Source of the DNA: Anaspis maculata
Taxonomy: Eukaryota; Arthropoda; Insecta; Coleoptera; Scraptiidae
Direction of reading: 5' to 3'
NCBI GenBank assembly: GCA_949128115.1
Contig: OX421968.1
Location: 32,454,877 to 32,518,876 of the forward strand
DNA: 64,000 nucleotides
Below are positions 34,137 to 46,584 of the stretch, piece by piece. Position numbers and translations under genes: made by a program. The notes beneath the pieces are model-generated. The model had not been told where the DNA came from. It did not search any database and was given only the letters and a program-made list of their open reading frames with translations. Positions within the stretch are counted from its first letter, which is position 1. Every line of letters starts with the position of its first letter.

Positions 34137-34395
34137 TCACTCAAGAGGCAGAGTACTTTCGACATGATTCTTTCACGATTAGACTTCTTTTTTTTTTCTC
34201 GCTGCGCTCGGCGCTTAAACTCCCATTCTCCGTCACATGAAATCTCACTCATACCCCTAATAGCATATTTCGTGGAACTTATGCGCAAGCGTGATATCGA
34301 ACATTGACGGATAAGCGAGTCTGCCGTCAGTGCCGTCAACTGTCAACTGTCGAATTTTGCGCGAGTTCCGTTCTCTCAGAGACTCTCACCTGGGC

Positions 34396-36556
34396 CGCTA
34401 TTCTTGAATCGTGTAAGAAAAGTCCCTGGGAGTTTTATATGATCCGTACTACACTTCTGTAGCGAAAGTTGCCTAAAAAACACGATTTTAGGCAACATTC
34501 GCTACATCAGTGTACTGCGGAATGTATTTTACTCCCAGAGGGCCAATTTTTTACTCTTCGCAACTTTAAGAAACGTTCGCAAGTTTGCGATTTCTGTAAA
34601 TTCCAATTTTTGAGCCATCGTTTCTTTACGTATGCGCATGGATGCACACGTTTTCATACGTTTTGCTGCGAGCGGACTTGGGCCGGTGCAAGTCACTTTG
34701 CGTATACGCTTTTATGATGAAGTGAGGTTAGGTAGTAATGTTTTCATTGTTATCAATAAAACAAATAGCATTGCTGAAGGTATGTGGCGATCATGGTGCC
34801 GAGTCAGGCGGGTAATGAGATACAGCACGGAATAACTTCACGAATGCGTCCTAAATAAAGAATTACTCATTCTTCTGTCATTCTTTTCAATCTTTGTCAG
34901 CTCCATGGACACTGTTTAAAACTTGTCACAATGATCTTTCATTTTTTTCTTTTCATCGTCTGCAGTCTGCAGTAAAGCTTTGCATTTGCTTCCCACTAAC
35001 GAGTTCCAGGTTTTTGGAAATAGGTAATAATGTTCAGTTATCTTCAACTGAACAACAAATTCAACTGTGAGTAGATAGATCTTGTCAAAATATTACAAAA
35101 ACTCATAAACCACTTTGTAGAGTTCGGCCTATTGTCAAAGATACAGCCCTTCATAGTTGTTTTTTTCGGATTTCAAAAATTTGTAACTCAGAAGCATTTC
35201 GACAAAATTAGCCTAAATTTAGGGTTGACTGGTTTTATCGGCTACTTTTTCAATTTTTATGATGGTATGGTTCACGTATAAATCGGAAGCTTCCGCTCAA
35301 ACATAGTTTCAAAAATTTAAGACCACTTTTTTTTCGCAGGTTTCGAAAGCACTAAAATTTTCTGTCGTCTATCGCGAGTCATCAAGAATTTTTCTCAAAT
35401 TAGACACGTGTATGTTATTGTAGGAATTGATTCAGCTTTTCATCCTGATTATAAATATACGTACGTATATCGTGTATCTCACTCGATAGGTTATAGTTAG
35501 GAAAACTACCAAGCAATATTTCTTTTTCAAAAGTTTGACTTTGTAAAGTCAAGTTAGGTTCTGTAAAAGTTTCAAACTATAATGAAATCCATTTAAGTAC
35601 CTACTAAAATGATAGAAAATTTACTGAGTTACTTAAAAACAAAAAATAACTTTTCGATCATTTTAAAACTTTATCACTTTTTTCACATGCATTTGTGTTT
35701 TGTTGATTAACCTATCAAGTGTGATGCATATTTATAATCAGGATAAAAATCGGAATCAATTACCAATCAGAATAGGGCGTCGAATGTAAGAAATTTTTTT
35801 TATGTTGCACCCTGTAAGTAATATCCACAGACATTTTTCGTCGACAGATTCAAAGCCTACGGTAAAAATTATGCTGTAATCGTTTTTCATTCCCTGAATT
35901 ATGTGCAAGGGGAAGTCTCCAGACGTATTCTTTGTTGTTAAATATGGAGGTTATGAAAATTTATTATTCTGAATAGGGCATTTTCCTGGCCATATTGCAC
36001 ATGTGCGAACTGCAAGTAATGGCGGGATATTGAAAAAAAACCGGACAAACTAATGCATTTACGCAGATTTGCCATAAACAAAATTTCTGCACAGATGAAA
36101 TATTATAGCATATTTTATCTCAAAAATAGACTAGCCTTGGAAATCCACCGCGTTATATTACATTATAGGTGCATTAGAGTAGGATTCGAAGGCTTTTGTC
36201 CGGTTTTTTCAAAAAGCCCGCCTAAAATTTAGCGCATGTCCCTGAAATGATTGCTCAGGACAAACCAAAGAATGGACAAACCCCTAGAAACTGACGTTTG
36301 AAAGCTTTAGTAGGCTTGGCGTGGCTTGAGTAGATAAAATGCACCGATATTTGCAACGTTGTCGCGTCTACCATGTGTTTATTTACGAAGACCCAATTCG
36401 AACGTTTTACGTTTTGCGAACACTGCTCAAAAATTGGCACACGGAAACGTATACGTAAATCTTCGTACGCAAATTTGCGCATACGCAACTTTACGTAGAT
36501 TCTCAAAAATTGGCTCCCAGGGACTTTTCTCCAAGATTCAAGAATAGCGGCCCTGC
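34396..36556. mobile_element. Inverted-repeat element with CAGGGCCGCTATTC ends
   Basis: GGGCCGCTATTCTTGAATC at the left pairs with GATTCAAGAATAGCGGCCC at the right. Pairing extends through AAAAGTCCCTGGGAG and, more weakly, another ~150 bp. The left arm itself contains a short palindrome (GTAGCGAAAGTTGCCTAAAA and its inverse, 34460-34505). The interior (34840-36250) has an inverted block near 35434/35760 (CATCCTGATTATAAATAT) and a TACAGGGTG end at 35818. No ORF of note. Confidence 0.65.
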
Positions 36557-37596
36557 TCTCTGTTTCGTGATGCGTGATGGCTTCTTCCTCCAAGAAAGTG
36601 CGATTTCGCTTAAGTAAACATGATGTGCCGGCTGTCTGATTTGCAGCCCCCAAAAGCGCACCATTTTGTAGCGCCTTGTTTTAAACGATGCACGTTCATT
36701 TCCATGTGGAAATTAGCACGTTGGAATTTCACGCTTTGTTGGTTATGTCGGTTTGTTATTGTTATTGACTCGCAGAACTGTCATTCTTTGCCAAAAATCT
36801 CGTGCTTGCGCTCAGCTCCGTGCAAAAAGTGTGACCTTGAAAATTCCATGAAATGACCTATACAATAAATATCTATTTTCATCAATAATACCCTCCACAA
36901 ATAATTATGCGAATGTGACATCGTGACGGATTTTCTTACTGTACGATTTTCCCGGTTATATTACAGCACGGTGGAAACTGTGTTCTGGCAGGCACAGCAT
37001 GGCAATCTAATAATCTCCACAAAGTATAAGACTGTCGTTTGGAAAACTCGATCCGGTATTGATTTTAATTGAAAAAATATAAAATACATAGGTATTTACA
37101 TAGGTATGTAGGTAGGTACCTCGTGAATGTGATTTAAGGTAACTACGTGGTTCTAGAGTTCGTACGATATTATCTTCTCCAATCAAAATAAAGCCATAGG
37201 TTAAATTGAAATATTGACAGAATCGATAATATGAGTATTTCCAGTTATGTGCTCGCCACCGTACTTATATTTAGAATGTCACATTTAATTGAGGTGAAAT
37301 CAAACCATTCAAAAAATTAACAAAGAATAATGTCAAAAATCAATTTCCAAACATGAAAACTTGATTATCAAACCAGTATGATATCATCGCTATACAATCA
37401 GCTGACATCTAGAACATTAAGCAACTGTTTCAGCCTCAATTGTCGAAAATTCTTTTTCTCCTCTGGGCTTTAATCATCCACCCCTGCTTTTCTGCTTAAT
37501 AGGTACGTACATAGGTACCTGAAAGTTGTGTCCACATTTGGGTGTGTGGCATTCGATTTTATTTTTGAATTGTAAACGTCCGTTGAAGAATATACC

Positions 37597-37803
37597 CAGG
37601 GCCGGGCCTGGCCTATTTGTCGCCTGCGTGCCACCGAAAAATTGCCGCCCCCTCACCGGCAGTGAAGAGCCCCACCAAATGCGGAAATGAAAAGAATCCT
37701 TCGAAATTCAACTCAATTATTATATTACCGCCCCTATGACTTGCCGCCTGCCGTACTCGCCTGCGCGCCGGAACGCACTGCACGCCTGCTAGGACCGGCC
37801 CTG
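37597..37803. mobile_element. hAT-type MITE with 8-bp target duplication
   Basis: Ends CAGGGCCGG and CCGGCCCTG, flanked by perfect AATATACC (37589-37596, 37804-37811). Length 207 bp. The corresponding element at about 57890-58057 keeps only the right end and its AATATACC flank. Confidence 0.9.
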
Positions 37804-38229
37804 AATATACCTCCCTATCCCTATAATAAATCACATCCGCTCGAATCTATTCAAGCCAAGTCGAGAGCCATTCTTGTCGGGCCAACAGTACGACAACACG
37901 AAGAGCAGTCCAGTGTCGGCGATTAGTAAAAAATAGAATCGAACGCGGCGAACGCTGCAACAGCTTATTCTTTCATTTCCTGGGACGACGCTGGTCACCC
38001 CAAGGTCAGACAAGACAACGTTACAGCACATCGTTACAGGCGTTCGTTACAACCACTGATGCTATGAAGCAATTTCACTCCCATGTGTGGTTCTGCGTTA
38101 GTGCTGTGTTGTGATCTAGGCGCGAGAATAGTAGTTTCACTTCAAAAAAAAATAAGGACGTCGCTGGGAACGCTCACAAAAACAACGCAAGACACAGGCA
38201 GTTGATAATGATATATTCGGAGCCGCCTA

Positions 38230-38550
38230 CCTAATTGTACGCTCACAAGCAAAGCTCAAAAACCCAAAAATTGATTTGACACCAAAAGAAGATCGAGGAA
38301 GAGTCTCCTGTAGCTTCACGAAAGAAACCGCGCCCGACTTCACCTTGGAAGAGCTGAACCACAGACTGCTGAAGGAAGCAACTAAAAGATGAAGCGCCTG
38401 GACCAGACCAGATTCCACTAGAAGTCATCAAGATGATGACAACAGCATGTTCTAATTACTTCCTAGAAGTATACAACAAATTATTGCAAAGAAACCATTT
38501 CCCGGGTCTCTGGAAAAGACCCAACTTGATCCTGATAGAAAAGCCAAATA
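38230..38550 (+). pseudogene. R1/LOA-type reverse transcriptase, 5' piece
   Basis: The frame encoding TPKEDRGRV to FTLEELNHRLLKEA shifts, then reads APGPDQIPLEVIK, VYNKLLQRNHFPGLWKR and LILIEKPN, the first RT blocks of R1/LOA-type non-LTR elements. It is broken by the foldback at 38551 and continues at 43271. Frameshifts show that it was already, or has since become, non-functional. Confidence 0.75.
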
Positions 38551-38874
38551 GTATATTGGAAATAGAATATCTGCTGGAATTAATTCAAGCAAAAACGATT
38601 TTTTTACCATGGCTAGTTTTCAGTTCCCTCTTCAACATATCAAAAGTCCTCTGGGACTGCTACAAATTAGTATACAGGGTGAAAGTTTATTATTTTTCCT
38701 TATTTCCTTTCTTTCTCAAAAAAGTGATGACTGAAAAAAACGGTTTTAGGCTAGTTTGATAGGCCATAGTCTTCCAATAAACATATGAAAAATATACCAC
38801 TCAGCAACCGCTGTGTATTAAGTTACAGGGTGAAAACTAGTTTTCATCTTCATTTTTTTTTTCTTAGCGGAACT

Positions 38875-39461
38875 GATCTAGATTGGAGCCGGGTCCAGTT
38901 CTTTTGCAAGCTTATAATGTCATACTGAACATATAATAATAAAAAGGATACATTTCTGCAACTGCTGCTTTTAATTTTACAGGGTGAAAAGTCATTTTCA
39001 CGTTTCAATTTTTTTCTTGGTGAAATTGGCTCACACATCAATTTCGACTGATTCTTCTGTAAACTTGAAGTTTCTAGTCAAACATATCAAAATAATACAT
39101 TTCTGCTACAGCTACGTTTTTTTTTACAAATTTAAATGTTTGGGTATATTCGGGTATATTGCATCAAAAATTCAAAAAATCTTGGAACGCAACCAAACAT
39201 TTAAATTTGTTAATAAAAACGTGGCTGTAGCAGAAATGTATTATTTTGATATGTTTGACTAGAAACCTCAAATTTACAGAAAAACCAGACGCAATTGTTG
39301 TGTGAGCCGATTCCATCAAGAAAAAAATTGAAACGTGAAAATGACTTTTCACCCTGTAAATTGGAAATCAGCAGATGCAGAGATGTGTCCTTTTCATATG
39401 TTCATCATGACATTATCAGCTTGCAAAAGAACTGGAACCGGCTTCCATCTAAAGTGGTCAA
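38875..39461. repeat. Palindrome within the left arm only
   Basis: Positions sum to 78336: CAGTTCTTTTGCAAGCTT near 38898 pairs with AAGCTTGCAAAAGAACTGG near 39418, with the centre near 39168. The right arm of the host element lacks it (42925 joins directly), so it arose or inserted after the arms formed. It contains two TACAGGGTG motifs (38980, 39350 inverted). Confidence 0.8.
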
Positions 39462-40906
39462 CAAAATAAGTGTCTATGTCGATATTTGTATAGTTTTTCA
39501 AAACTTGACAGCTTTGGAATCTTTCGCGCGATTTTGGATCTGTTTGAACTGGTGGATAGCCTCATTCTTTGGCTATCGGATCCAAGTTTTGCGGATATTG
39601 AGAAAGCCCAATAAAATTTCTACAGGGTGTCAAATAAAGCAATGCAAAAGTTTTGAAAGTTTCGCTAACCCCCATTTTGCCAAGAAATTTTTTTTTGTGG
39701 ATACCAACACCAAAAATATGAAGAATGATGTATTCTCTCGAAAAGGTTTTCGATTCATCCCCCTATTTCTGTTTAAAAAAAAGTTATGCCATTTTTTCCT
39801 CAATCTACACTTTTCGACAATGAACGTTACAACTGGCCATATTATCGAGGCAAATTTGACAACAATTGATACTTTCACTTGAAAAACTGTCCCATGAAAA
39901 ACATTTTCTTTACTCACCCCTAAAATGATTATCTACGGTCAGTGCCTAAAGCCCCTGCGGACCGAGTAAGAATGTAGCCTGCTGGAGCTGGAGATGGAAT
40001 AGCACTGTATCACATCAGATTTACAACATTAACCATATGAAACCCTCTGATAATGTTTGTTAAGGGTTGTTTTTAAAAAATTGAAAATTGATAACTTGAG
40101 AACGAGAAGACCTAGAGGCTACTTTCTTATTTGACGTTCAATCGCATACGGTGACGCATTTTGCAACAAAGTGGGGGTGTGATTCATAGCTACCCTTACT
40201 TAAGGGATGGAAATGTTTTTGTTTAAGTGTTTGGTATCATTTCTTATGGTTTCGTCTGTTCTGAATGCAATTTTGGCAATTAAAATTGATTTTGAACAAA
40301 TGTTACCATTTGAAAGAAAGAATCAAGTTCATAACTTCGGATGGAGTTTTTCTTTATTGTGACAAAATGTTTACAATTGAAAACAATGTTTCCATAAAAT
40401 CGATAGAGTTGTACTATCAGTAGCGAAAAAAATTGGTACAGCCCAGTTTTAACTTTCAGTTGCTTTCAAACTCGGCGCGGTCAAAGACAGCAAAAATTTT
40501 GTAGACAAGACTTCCACTGATTTCCACGTAACTTCTACTGACTTCCATGTGATTTCCATTGACCGCCACCATTGTGTACACCAGACTTCCACTGCGGTTT
40601 ACCTATAGAGCAAGCGTAGCCGGAACTATGGACTTGATTTCAAGTTGGAGATACGCCCGCGCCTAGAGTCTCACGCAAAAATAGCCAACTCGCTTGTCTT
40701 CGTGTCTCGGAGGACACGTAAAGCACTCGTTCTTCCTCGGTTAGTGCGCCACGTCACTAGTCACCTCAAACCAAGTAAAAGTGTAACTAGGAACTGCCTT
40801 CGGGTCTCTCCGCAAAATACTCTTCGGCTGCGACTAAAAAAGGAAACACCGTTAGACACGAGGGATATGAAAATATCCTTGAATCACTCACATAAGTTCA
40901 TCTTCA

Positions 40907-41944
40907 TCAGTATTTGGTGGGACCTCCTCTAGCTCTAATGAGAGCCGCAACCCTTCGAGGCATACTCTCCACCAGGTTTCGCAAAAACTCCTGAGGAATA
41001 GCATCCCATTCAACCTGAATCGCATCCGCCAAGTCATCAAAATTTTCAATTTGTCCTTCCCTTTCTTTCATATTTCTCTTCATTCTACTCCATACATGCT
41101 CAATCACATTCATATCAGGAGACAAGGGTGGCCAATCCATTCGCTCAATATTGTGATCCCTCAAAAATTCGGTGACAATACGTGCACGATGTGGTCTCGC
41201 GTTGTCGTCAACCAGAATGAATCCATCACCGAAGTTTTGCGCGTAGGGGACCACAATATCCCTAATACACAAATCTCGATATCTCTCTCCATTCATGCTC
41301 TGTCCTCTTAACACCACCAACTCACTCTTTCCTGTCATCGTGATTCCACCCCAAACAATCACTCCTCCACCTCCAAACGCCACTCTCGCCTCCATGTGCT
41401 CTTCCAAAAATCTTTCATTTCTTCTTCTCCACACCAAAACAAGCCCATCCGAATGGAACAAATTGAACTTACTTTCATCCGTAAACAAACATCTACCCCA
41501 TTCAGCTATTCCCCAGTTCTGGTGGTCCCTAGCCCATTGGAGACGCACGGCGCGATGACGTCGGTTCATTAAAGGGCATGAGGCTCTTCTTCTCGCTCTT
41601 AGCCCAGAGTCGTGCAATCTTCGTCTGACAGTTTGGTTTGACAGCTGGATCCCCGTCGTGGCCCTCAACACGTTGTTGATGGCACTTGCAGTAGTGGTCG
41701 GTTTTCTCTGGATCGCCCTTCGAACAAAGCGATCCTGCGCAGCGGTTGTTTTCCGAGTTCTTCCTCCACGACGGTAATTAATGTCTCCAGCTGCCAGACG
41801 TCGAATTGCACGACTTATGGACCTAGAGGAGGTCCTAAAAAGTGCCGCAATGTTGTCGATGGTGTCGCCCCTCTCTCGCATTCGTGCCACGATGGCTAAT
41901 TCATCCGGACTTAAACGCGGCATTTTACAAATTACTCTGCTCAC
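40907..41944 (-). CDS. Tc1-type DD34E transposase, apparently intact
   Basis: 345 codons, close to the usual ~340 for Tc1 transposases. Residues 8-120 form the bipartite paired-like helix-turn-helix DNA-binding region (LSPDELAIVARM, then a basic YRRGGRTRKTT linker like the GRPR motif, then a second HTH). The catalytic triad is complete: D156 in FTDESKFNLF, D247 in VDDNARPH, and E282 in PDMNVIEHVW, with 34 residues between the last two. The start is likely Met8 (MPRLSPDE), as in relatives; the upstream Met is also in frame. It would cut TA-flanked inverted repeats. It is the only intact mobile-element protein I see in the window and could mobilise related non-autonomous copies. Confidence 0.92.
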   Translation of the reverse strand: MSRVICKMPRLSPDELAIVARMRERGDTIDNIAALFRTSSRSISRAIRRLAAGDINYRRGGRTRKTTAAQDRFVRRAIQRKPTTTASAINNVLRATTGIQLSNQTVRRRLHDSGLRARRRASCPLMNRRHRAVRLQWARDHQNWGIAEWGRCLFTDESKFNLFHSDGLVLVWRRRNERFLEEHMEARVAFGGGGVIVWGGITMTGKSELVVLRGQSMNGERYRDLCIRDIVVPYAQNFGDGFILVDDNARPHRARIVTEFLRDHNIERMDWPPLSPDMNVIEHVWSRMKRNMKEREGQIENFDDLADAIQVEWDAIPQEFLRNLVESMPRRVAALIRARGGPTKY

Positions 41945-43270
41945 AATAGCGGAAGAAAAAGGTTTGGTTTTTAAGGTAACATAAGTAAAACGATAAGTTC
42001 TTCAGCTAAAAAGACACATACACAAATGAAAAACCAATCGAACGAGTTTTACCCAAATAGGAGATAATGTTGAATAAAAACAATTTTTAATACCAAAATT
42101 GAATTCAGAAGAGACGAAACCATAAGAAATGAAACCACACACTCCTACAAAAACATTTCCGTCCCTTAAGTAAGGGTTGCTAAGAAGGACACCCCCACTA
42201 CGTTGCAAAATGTGTCACCGGATGCGATTGAACATGAAATAAAAATTTTGTCTCTAGGTCTTTTTCTTCTCAAGTTATCAATTACCAATTTTTTGAAAAC
42301 AACCCCTAACAAACAATATCAAAGGGGGTTTGATATGGTTGATGTGGTAAATCTGTTGTGACACAGTACTATCCCATCCTGATGCCCGCTCCAGCAGGCT
42401 ACATTCTAAGTCGGTCCGCAGGGGCTTAAGGCACTGACCGTAGATAATCATTTTAGGGGTGAGTAAAGGAAATGTTTTTCATGGGACAGTTTTTCAAGTG
42501 AAAGTATCAATTGTTGTCAAATTTGCCTCGATAATATGGCCAGTTGTAACGTTAATTGTCGAAAAGTGTAGATTGAGGAAAAAATGGCATAACTTTTTTT
42601 TAAACAGAAATAGGGGGATGAATCGAAAACCTTTTCGAGAGAATACATCATTCTTCATATTTTTGGTGTTGGTATCCACAAAAAAAATTTCTTGGCAAAA
42701 TGGGGGTTAGCGAAACTTTCAAAACTTTTGCATTGCTTTATTTGACACCCTGTAGAAATTTTATTGGGCTTTCTCAATATCCGCAAAACTTGGATCCGAT
42801 AGCCAAAGAATGAGGCTATCCACCAGTTCAAACAGATCCAAAATCGCGCGAAAGATTCCAAAGCTGTCAAGTTTTGAAAAACTATACAAATATCGACATA
42901 GACACTTATTTTGTTGACCACTTTAGATCAGTTCCACCAAGAAAAAAAATTGAAGTTGAAAAATAGTTTTCACCCTGTAATTTGATACGCAGCAGTTGCT
43001 GGGTGGTATATTTTTTATATGTTCATTGGAAGACTATGGCCTATCAAACTAGCCTGAAAACCTTTTTTTTTCGGTCATCAGTTTTTCAAAAAAAAAGAAA
43101 GTGAAGAAAAATAATGAACTTTCACCCTGTATACTGATTTGTAGCAGTCCCAGAGTTGAGGACTTTTGATATGTTGAAGAAGGGACTGTAAGCTTGCCAT
43201 GGTACAAAAATCGTTTTTGTTTGAATTAATTCCAGCAAAGCACCTATTTTTTTCTATTTCCAATATACTA

Positions 43271-44240
43271 AAAGAAAAATAAGGGAGATCCTGCAAAATA
43301 TCCATATGTTTACTAGATGTGTTGTAGAAAATGTACGAAAACCTCATAAATAGGAAGCTCACGAAAGAAATAGAAGACAAAGGTGGACTTGACAAGATGC
43401 AATTTGGCTTCCGCGAAGGTAAAACGACCATCGACACTGTTAAACAAGTCGTCAACACAGCCAAAAACGAAAGAAACTGGTGTGCACCAATTCTAATAGA
43501 AGTTGGAAATGCTTTCAACAGCGCATAATGGCATATGATAATCGATTAACTTGCACAACGGAACATCCCGCAATACACAGTCAATGTGACAAAGTCGTAC
43601 TTCACCAACTGAAAAATTAACGTAGACATAAAAAATGCACAAGACATGGAGAAGGGTGTACAGCAAGGAACAATCATGGGACCTAATCTATTGAACCTGA
43701 TGTACGACAGCGTCATGAAGATGAAAGTCCCAGAAAGATAAAAGTCCCAGACCGAGTGAAACCTATAAGATACCTACGCCGACGACCTGGCAGTTATAGC
43801 TACAACGAAAACCGACATAGTGCTGACCAAGAAAAGTGTAATAAGCCCCTATCCGCCGTGAATAAATGGATGAAAACGAACAGTCTGAAAACATGAGGAG
43901 GAAGATAGAGAGGATCAATTTAATGCTAGATAGTACCTAGATAGCAACTCGATCCCGCTTAGCAAAATGACCAACTACCTGGGGATTACAATTGATCGTA
44001 GACTATCGTTTGGACCGCACATCAAACGAGTTTGCGAAAAAGCGCACAAGACCACAAGAGAGCCCTGACAAATCTGATGCCTAACATCAAGGTCCCAAAG
44101 CGGAACAAAAGCGAGGAATGCGTTAGAAATGGTGATGCAGAGCATAATATTGTATGCACCAATCTGGAGTGGAGCGTTAAGAATGGAATGGTGTAGACAT
44201 AAAGTGGCAGCAACGGAAAGATCGATGGCGCTGAGAAATG
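43271..44240 (+). pseudogene. R1/LOA-type reverse transcriptase, 3' piece
   Basis: After the foldback the RT resumes with ICLLDVL and KMYENLI, then KGGLDKMQFGFREGKTTIDT and NAFNSA. After frameshifts come GVQQGTIMGPNLLNLMYD near 43660 and the catalytic block YADDLAVIATT near 43778, then NYLGITIDRRLSFGPHIKRV near 43975. Several stops and frame changes show a decayed pseudogene. Motif wording (LMYD, YADDLAVI) fits the R1/LOA group better than CR1/Jockey. Confidence 0.8.
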
Positions 44241-45123
44241 CTCTCTGCTTCCGTATTTTTATTTATTTTCTTACTGATTTTTGCCTTATTTGCTGTTTTT
44301 TTTTTTCACCCGCCCAGCACATCCATTCGCTCTGTGGCCCCGTTACTTTATTCATTTTCTTGGTTTTCAACTCTTGTTGTTACGTTCTCACTGATTTTCG
44401 TCTTTTTTAATTTCCTACCCGCCCAGCACCCCAATTCGCTCCATGGTTACGTAATTTTACTCATTTCCTTGCTTTCCAACACTTGCCATAGTTATGCAAC
44501 ACTTCCCATAGTTATTCTCTCAATATCTCACCTCCCTAGCATTCCGCTGAGCTCCGTTGTTCCGAACCTTGAAAAAAAACTCGAAAGCTACTGGTTAATC
44601 AGCAAATTTTCTTTTCATTTTTGTTTCGGTGACTGTACGGTTAACGGTCACATTGTATACACTTTTTACAACCACGAAACCAACTCTGTTCTACTCACGA
44701 TTTTTAGTCGCCACTGAGGGGGAAATCACGGTCAGACTTCTTTGCAATTTCATTGTTTAGGCCGTACTACTTTTTTTGTGGTGCCCTCTTAGGCCCACGC
44801 GCAATATTAGTTATGTTGGAAACTCTGGTTTGACATTGCCCTCGACTTTGCCCTTACTACCACTACGTCAATGTACAGTGTACAATTTTTGTAACGTGCT
44901 TCTATTTTCTACTGAAGTGATGTAGGCAACCAACAAGGTCGAAGTACACAGTTACTTTGTAACGTGTGGCCGTTATCCGAACAGTCACCTCTGACAACGT
45001 CATGGGCACATTTCTACTTTTCGAATTTTTCAATTAAGCCCTATCTATATGACACCGGAGCGGACCCACAAATTTTCGTAGTCAGAAAATGTTTTTATGA
45101 TCAATTCATATTAGGTACTGAAC
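44241..45123. other. No gene recognised; ~110-bp duplication
   Basis: CCGCCCAGCAC followed by TTCGCTC occurs near 44310 and 44420 within an imperfect tandem duplication. A hydrophobic 159-codon ORF (44238-44717) spans it but resembles no family I know. Confidence 0.4.
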
Positions 45124-45212
45124 TAAACTGCTCAACAACTGGAATGACGGTATCGAAAATTTTGCCCTTTTTCGAAATGACGTAACTTTGGATTTACACA
45201 ACCGATTTTAAA

Positions 45213-46295
45213 AAACCCTGCACGATTCTTATGGAAAGTGGAAATGGCTCCCGGTTAAATTCTCTGAATTTTTGATATGTTGTAGCTCATGAGATACTAA
45301 TCGAATACCGTGAACCCCAAACTCAAATAATGGACAGTTTTTTACCCACAGGGGGTTGAAGTTGGAGGTTTTGACGGCTTCAAAATGATATTATGACGTT
45401 AATAAAAGCTTTCTATTTGGTTTCTCTACAAGTTGTTTTTCATGCTAAATGTATTTATTTGACAGAAAAATATCAACCCCCTCCTCCATCCCCAACCCCT
45501 ATCTACCATCATAAAATTCGAGATTACTCCCAAAAGCCATGCGGATGGCTTCTGTGATTTAAATTATGAATTTTGACATGAAAATTATTTTGTACCCCTA
45601 ATGTTGGGGTGCCGATTTTCCAATTTTCTTTGGTTAATTTGGCTGAATTTTTGGTATTGTGTACTTCTAATTCTGCTGAACAAAAACTTCTCGTACCAAA
45701 ACTTATTCCTATGAACAGTTTTTGTTCTGCAGGGGACTGAAGTTCAATATTTATGCTCTCAAATCTTCAACTTCAGTCCCCTATAGAACAAAAACGGTCC
45801 ATAGGAATAAGTTTTGGCATTAGAACTTTTTGTTCAGCAGAATTAGAAGTACACAATACCAAAAATTCAGCCAAATTAACCGAGGAAAATTGGAAAATCG
45901 GCACCCCCAACATTAGGGGTGGAAAATAATTTTCATGTCAAAATTCATAATTTAAATCACAGAGGCCATCTGCATGGCTTTTGAGAGTAATCTCGAATTT
46001 TGTGATGGTAGATAGGGGATGGGGGTGAAGGAGGGGGTTGATATTTTTCTGTCAAATAAATACATTTAGCATGAAACACAACTTGAAGAGAAACCAAATA
46101 GAGAGCTTTTATTAACGTCATAATATCATTTTGAAGCCGTCAAAACCTCCAACTTCAACCCCCTGTGGGTAAAAAACTGTCCATTATTTGAGTTTGGGGT
46201 TCACGGTATTCGATTAGTATCTCATGAGCTACAACATATCAAAAATTCAGAAAATTTAACCGGGAGCCATTTTCCATAAGAATCGTGCGGGGTCC
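45213..46295. mobile_element. Spy-like palindromic transposon, copy B
   Basis: Right end CGTGCGGGGTCC is followed by TTT. The left end is degenerate (AAACCCTGCACGATTCTTATGG) but preceded by AAA. Arms pair almost to the centre near 45754, leaving a loop of about 20 bases. It interrupts the left arm of the TA-flanked palindrome with no target duplication. No ORF. Confidence 0.75.
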
Positions 46296-46584
46296 TTTGT
46301 TTTCACAGTTTTTTCGATCCATTTTTCAGCAATCCATCCCATTGACGAGATTCTGTTTCCAATTTTAATTACTTTTTTTACAGGGTGGAATGTAAAACAT
46401 TGCAAAATTGTGCCACCAAAAGTTCCACCGATCCCCGTTTCTGTCAAAAAATTTTTTTCGAATTCTAATGATATATCCATGAAGCCTGATGTCTAATCTC
46501 GAAACAGTTTTTGAATTTTCCAGATCAGATGTTCAACAATGACGATATGATTTTTTTTACTTTCCCGACCCACCAAAATCTGTT

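Larger units (their letters stand above)
33956..38143. repeat. Composite dispersed repeat, copy 1 (with later insertions)
   Basis: Its two ends and two internal blocks match 57331-58385: 33956-34257 matches 57331-57635, and 36863-37085 plus 37610-38143 match 57645-58385. Copy 1 is longer because of ~2.6 kb at 34258-36862 and ~0.5 kb near 37086-37610 that copy 2 lacks. Hairpin GAAGTGAAACTTC lies near one end and GAAGTTTCACTTC at the other. No ORF of note. Confidence 0.75.
38551..43268. mobile_element. Long-inverted-repeat Tc1-type element carrying an intact transposase
   Basis: GTATATTGGAAATAG at 38551 and its inverse ending at 43268 are flanked by TA on both sides. Arms pair for about 1.2 kb (sum 82376 for the inner part); the left arm is 573 bp longer owing to a nested palindrome. 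The unpaired core (about 40310-42070) holds the transposase. TACAGGGTG motifs recur within the arms: 38675, 38826, 38980, 39350 (inverted) and 39623 on the left, and 42746, 42971 and 43123 (inverted) on the right. The element interrupts an R1/LOA RT between LIEKPN and ICLLDVL. Confidence 0.8.

Noticed and set aside
44238..44717. 159-codon hydrophobic ORF considered as a membrane protein
   Set aside because: It spans an imperfect tandem duplication of pyrimidine-rich DNA; hydrophobicity follows from T-rich codons.
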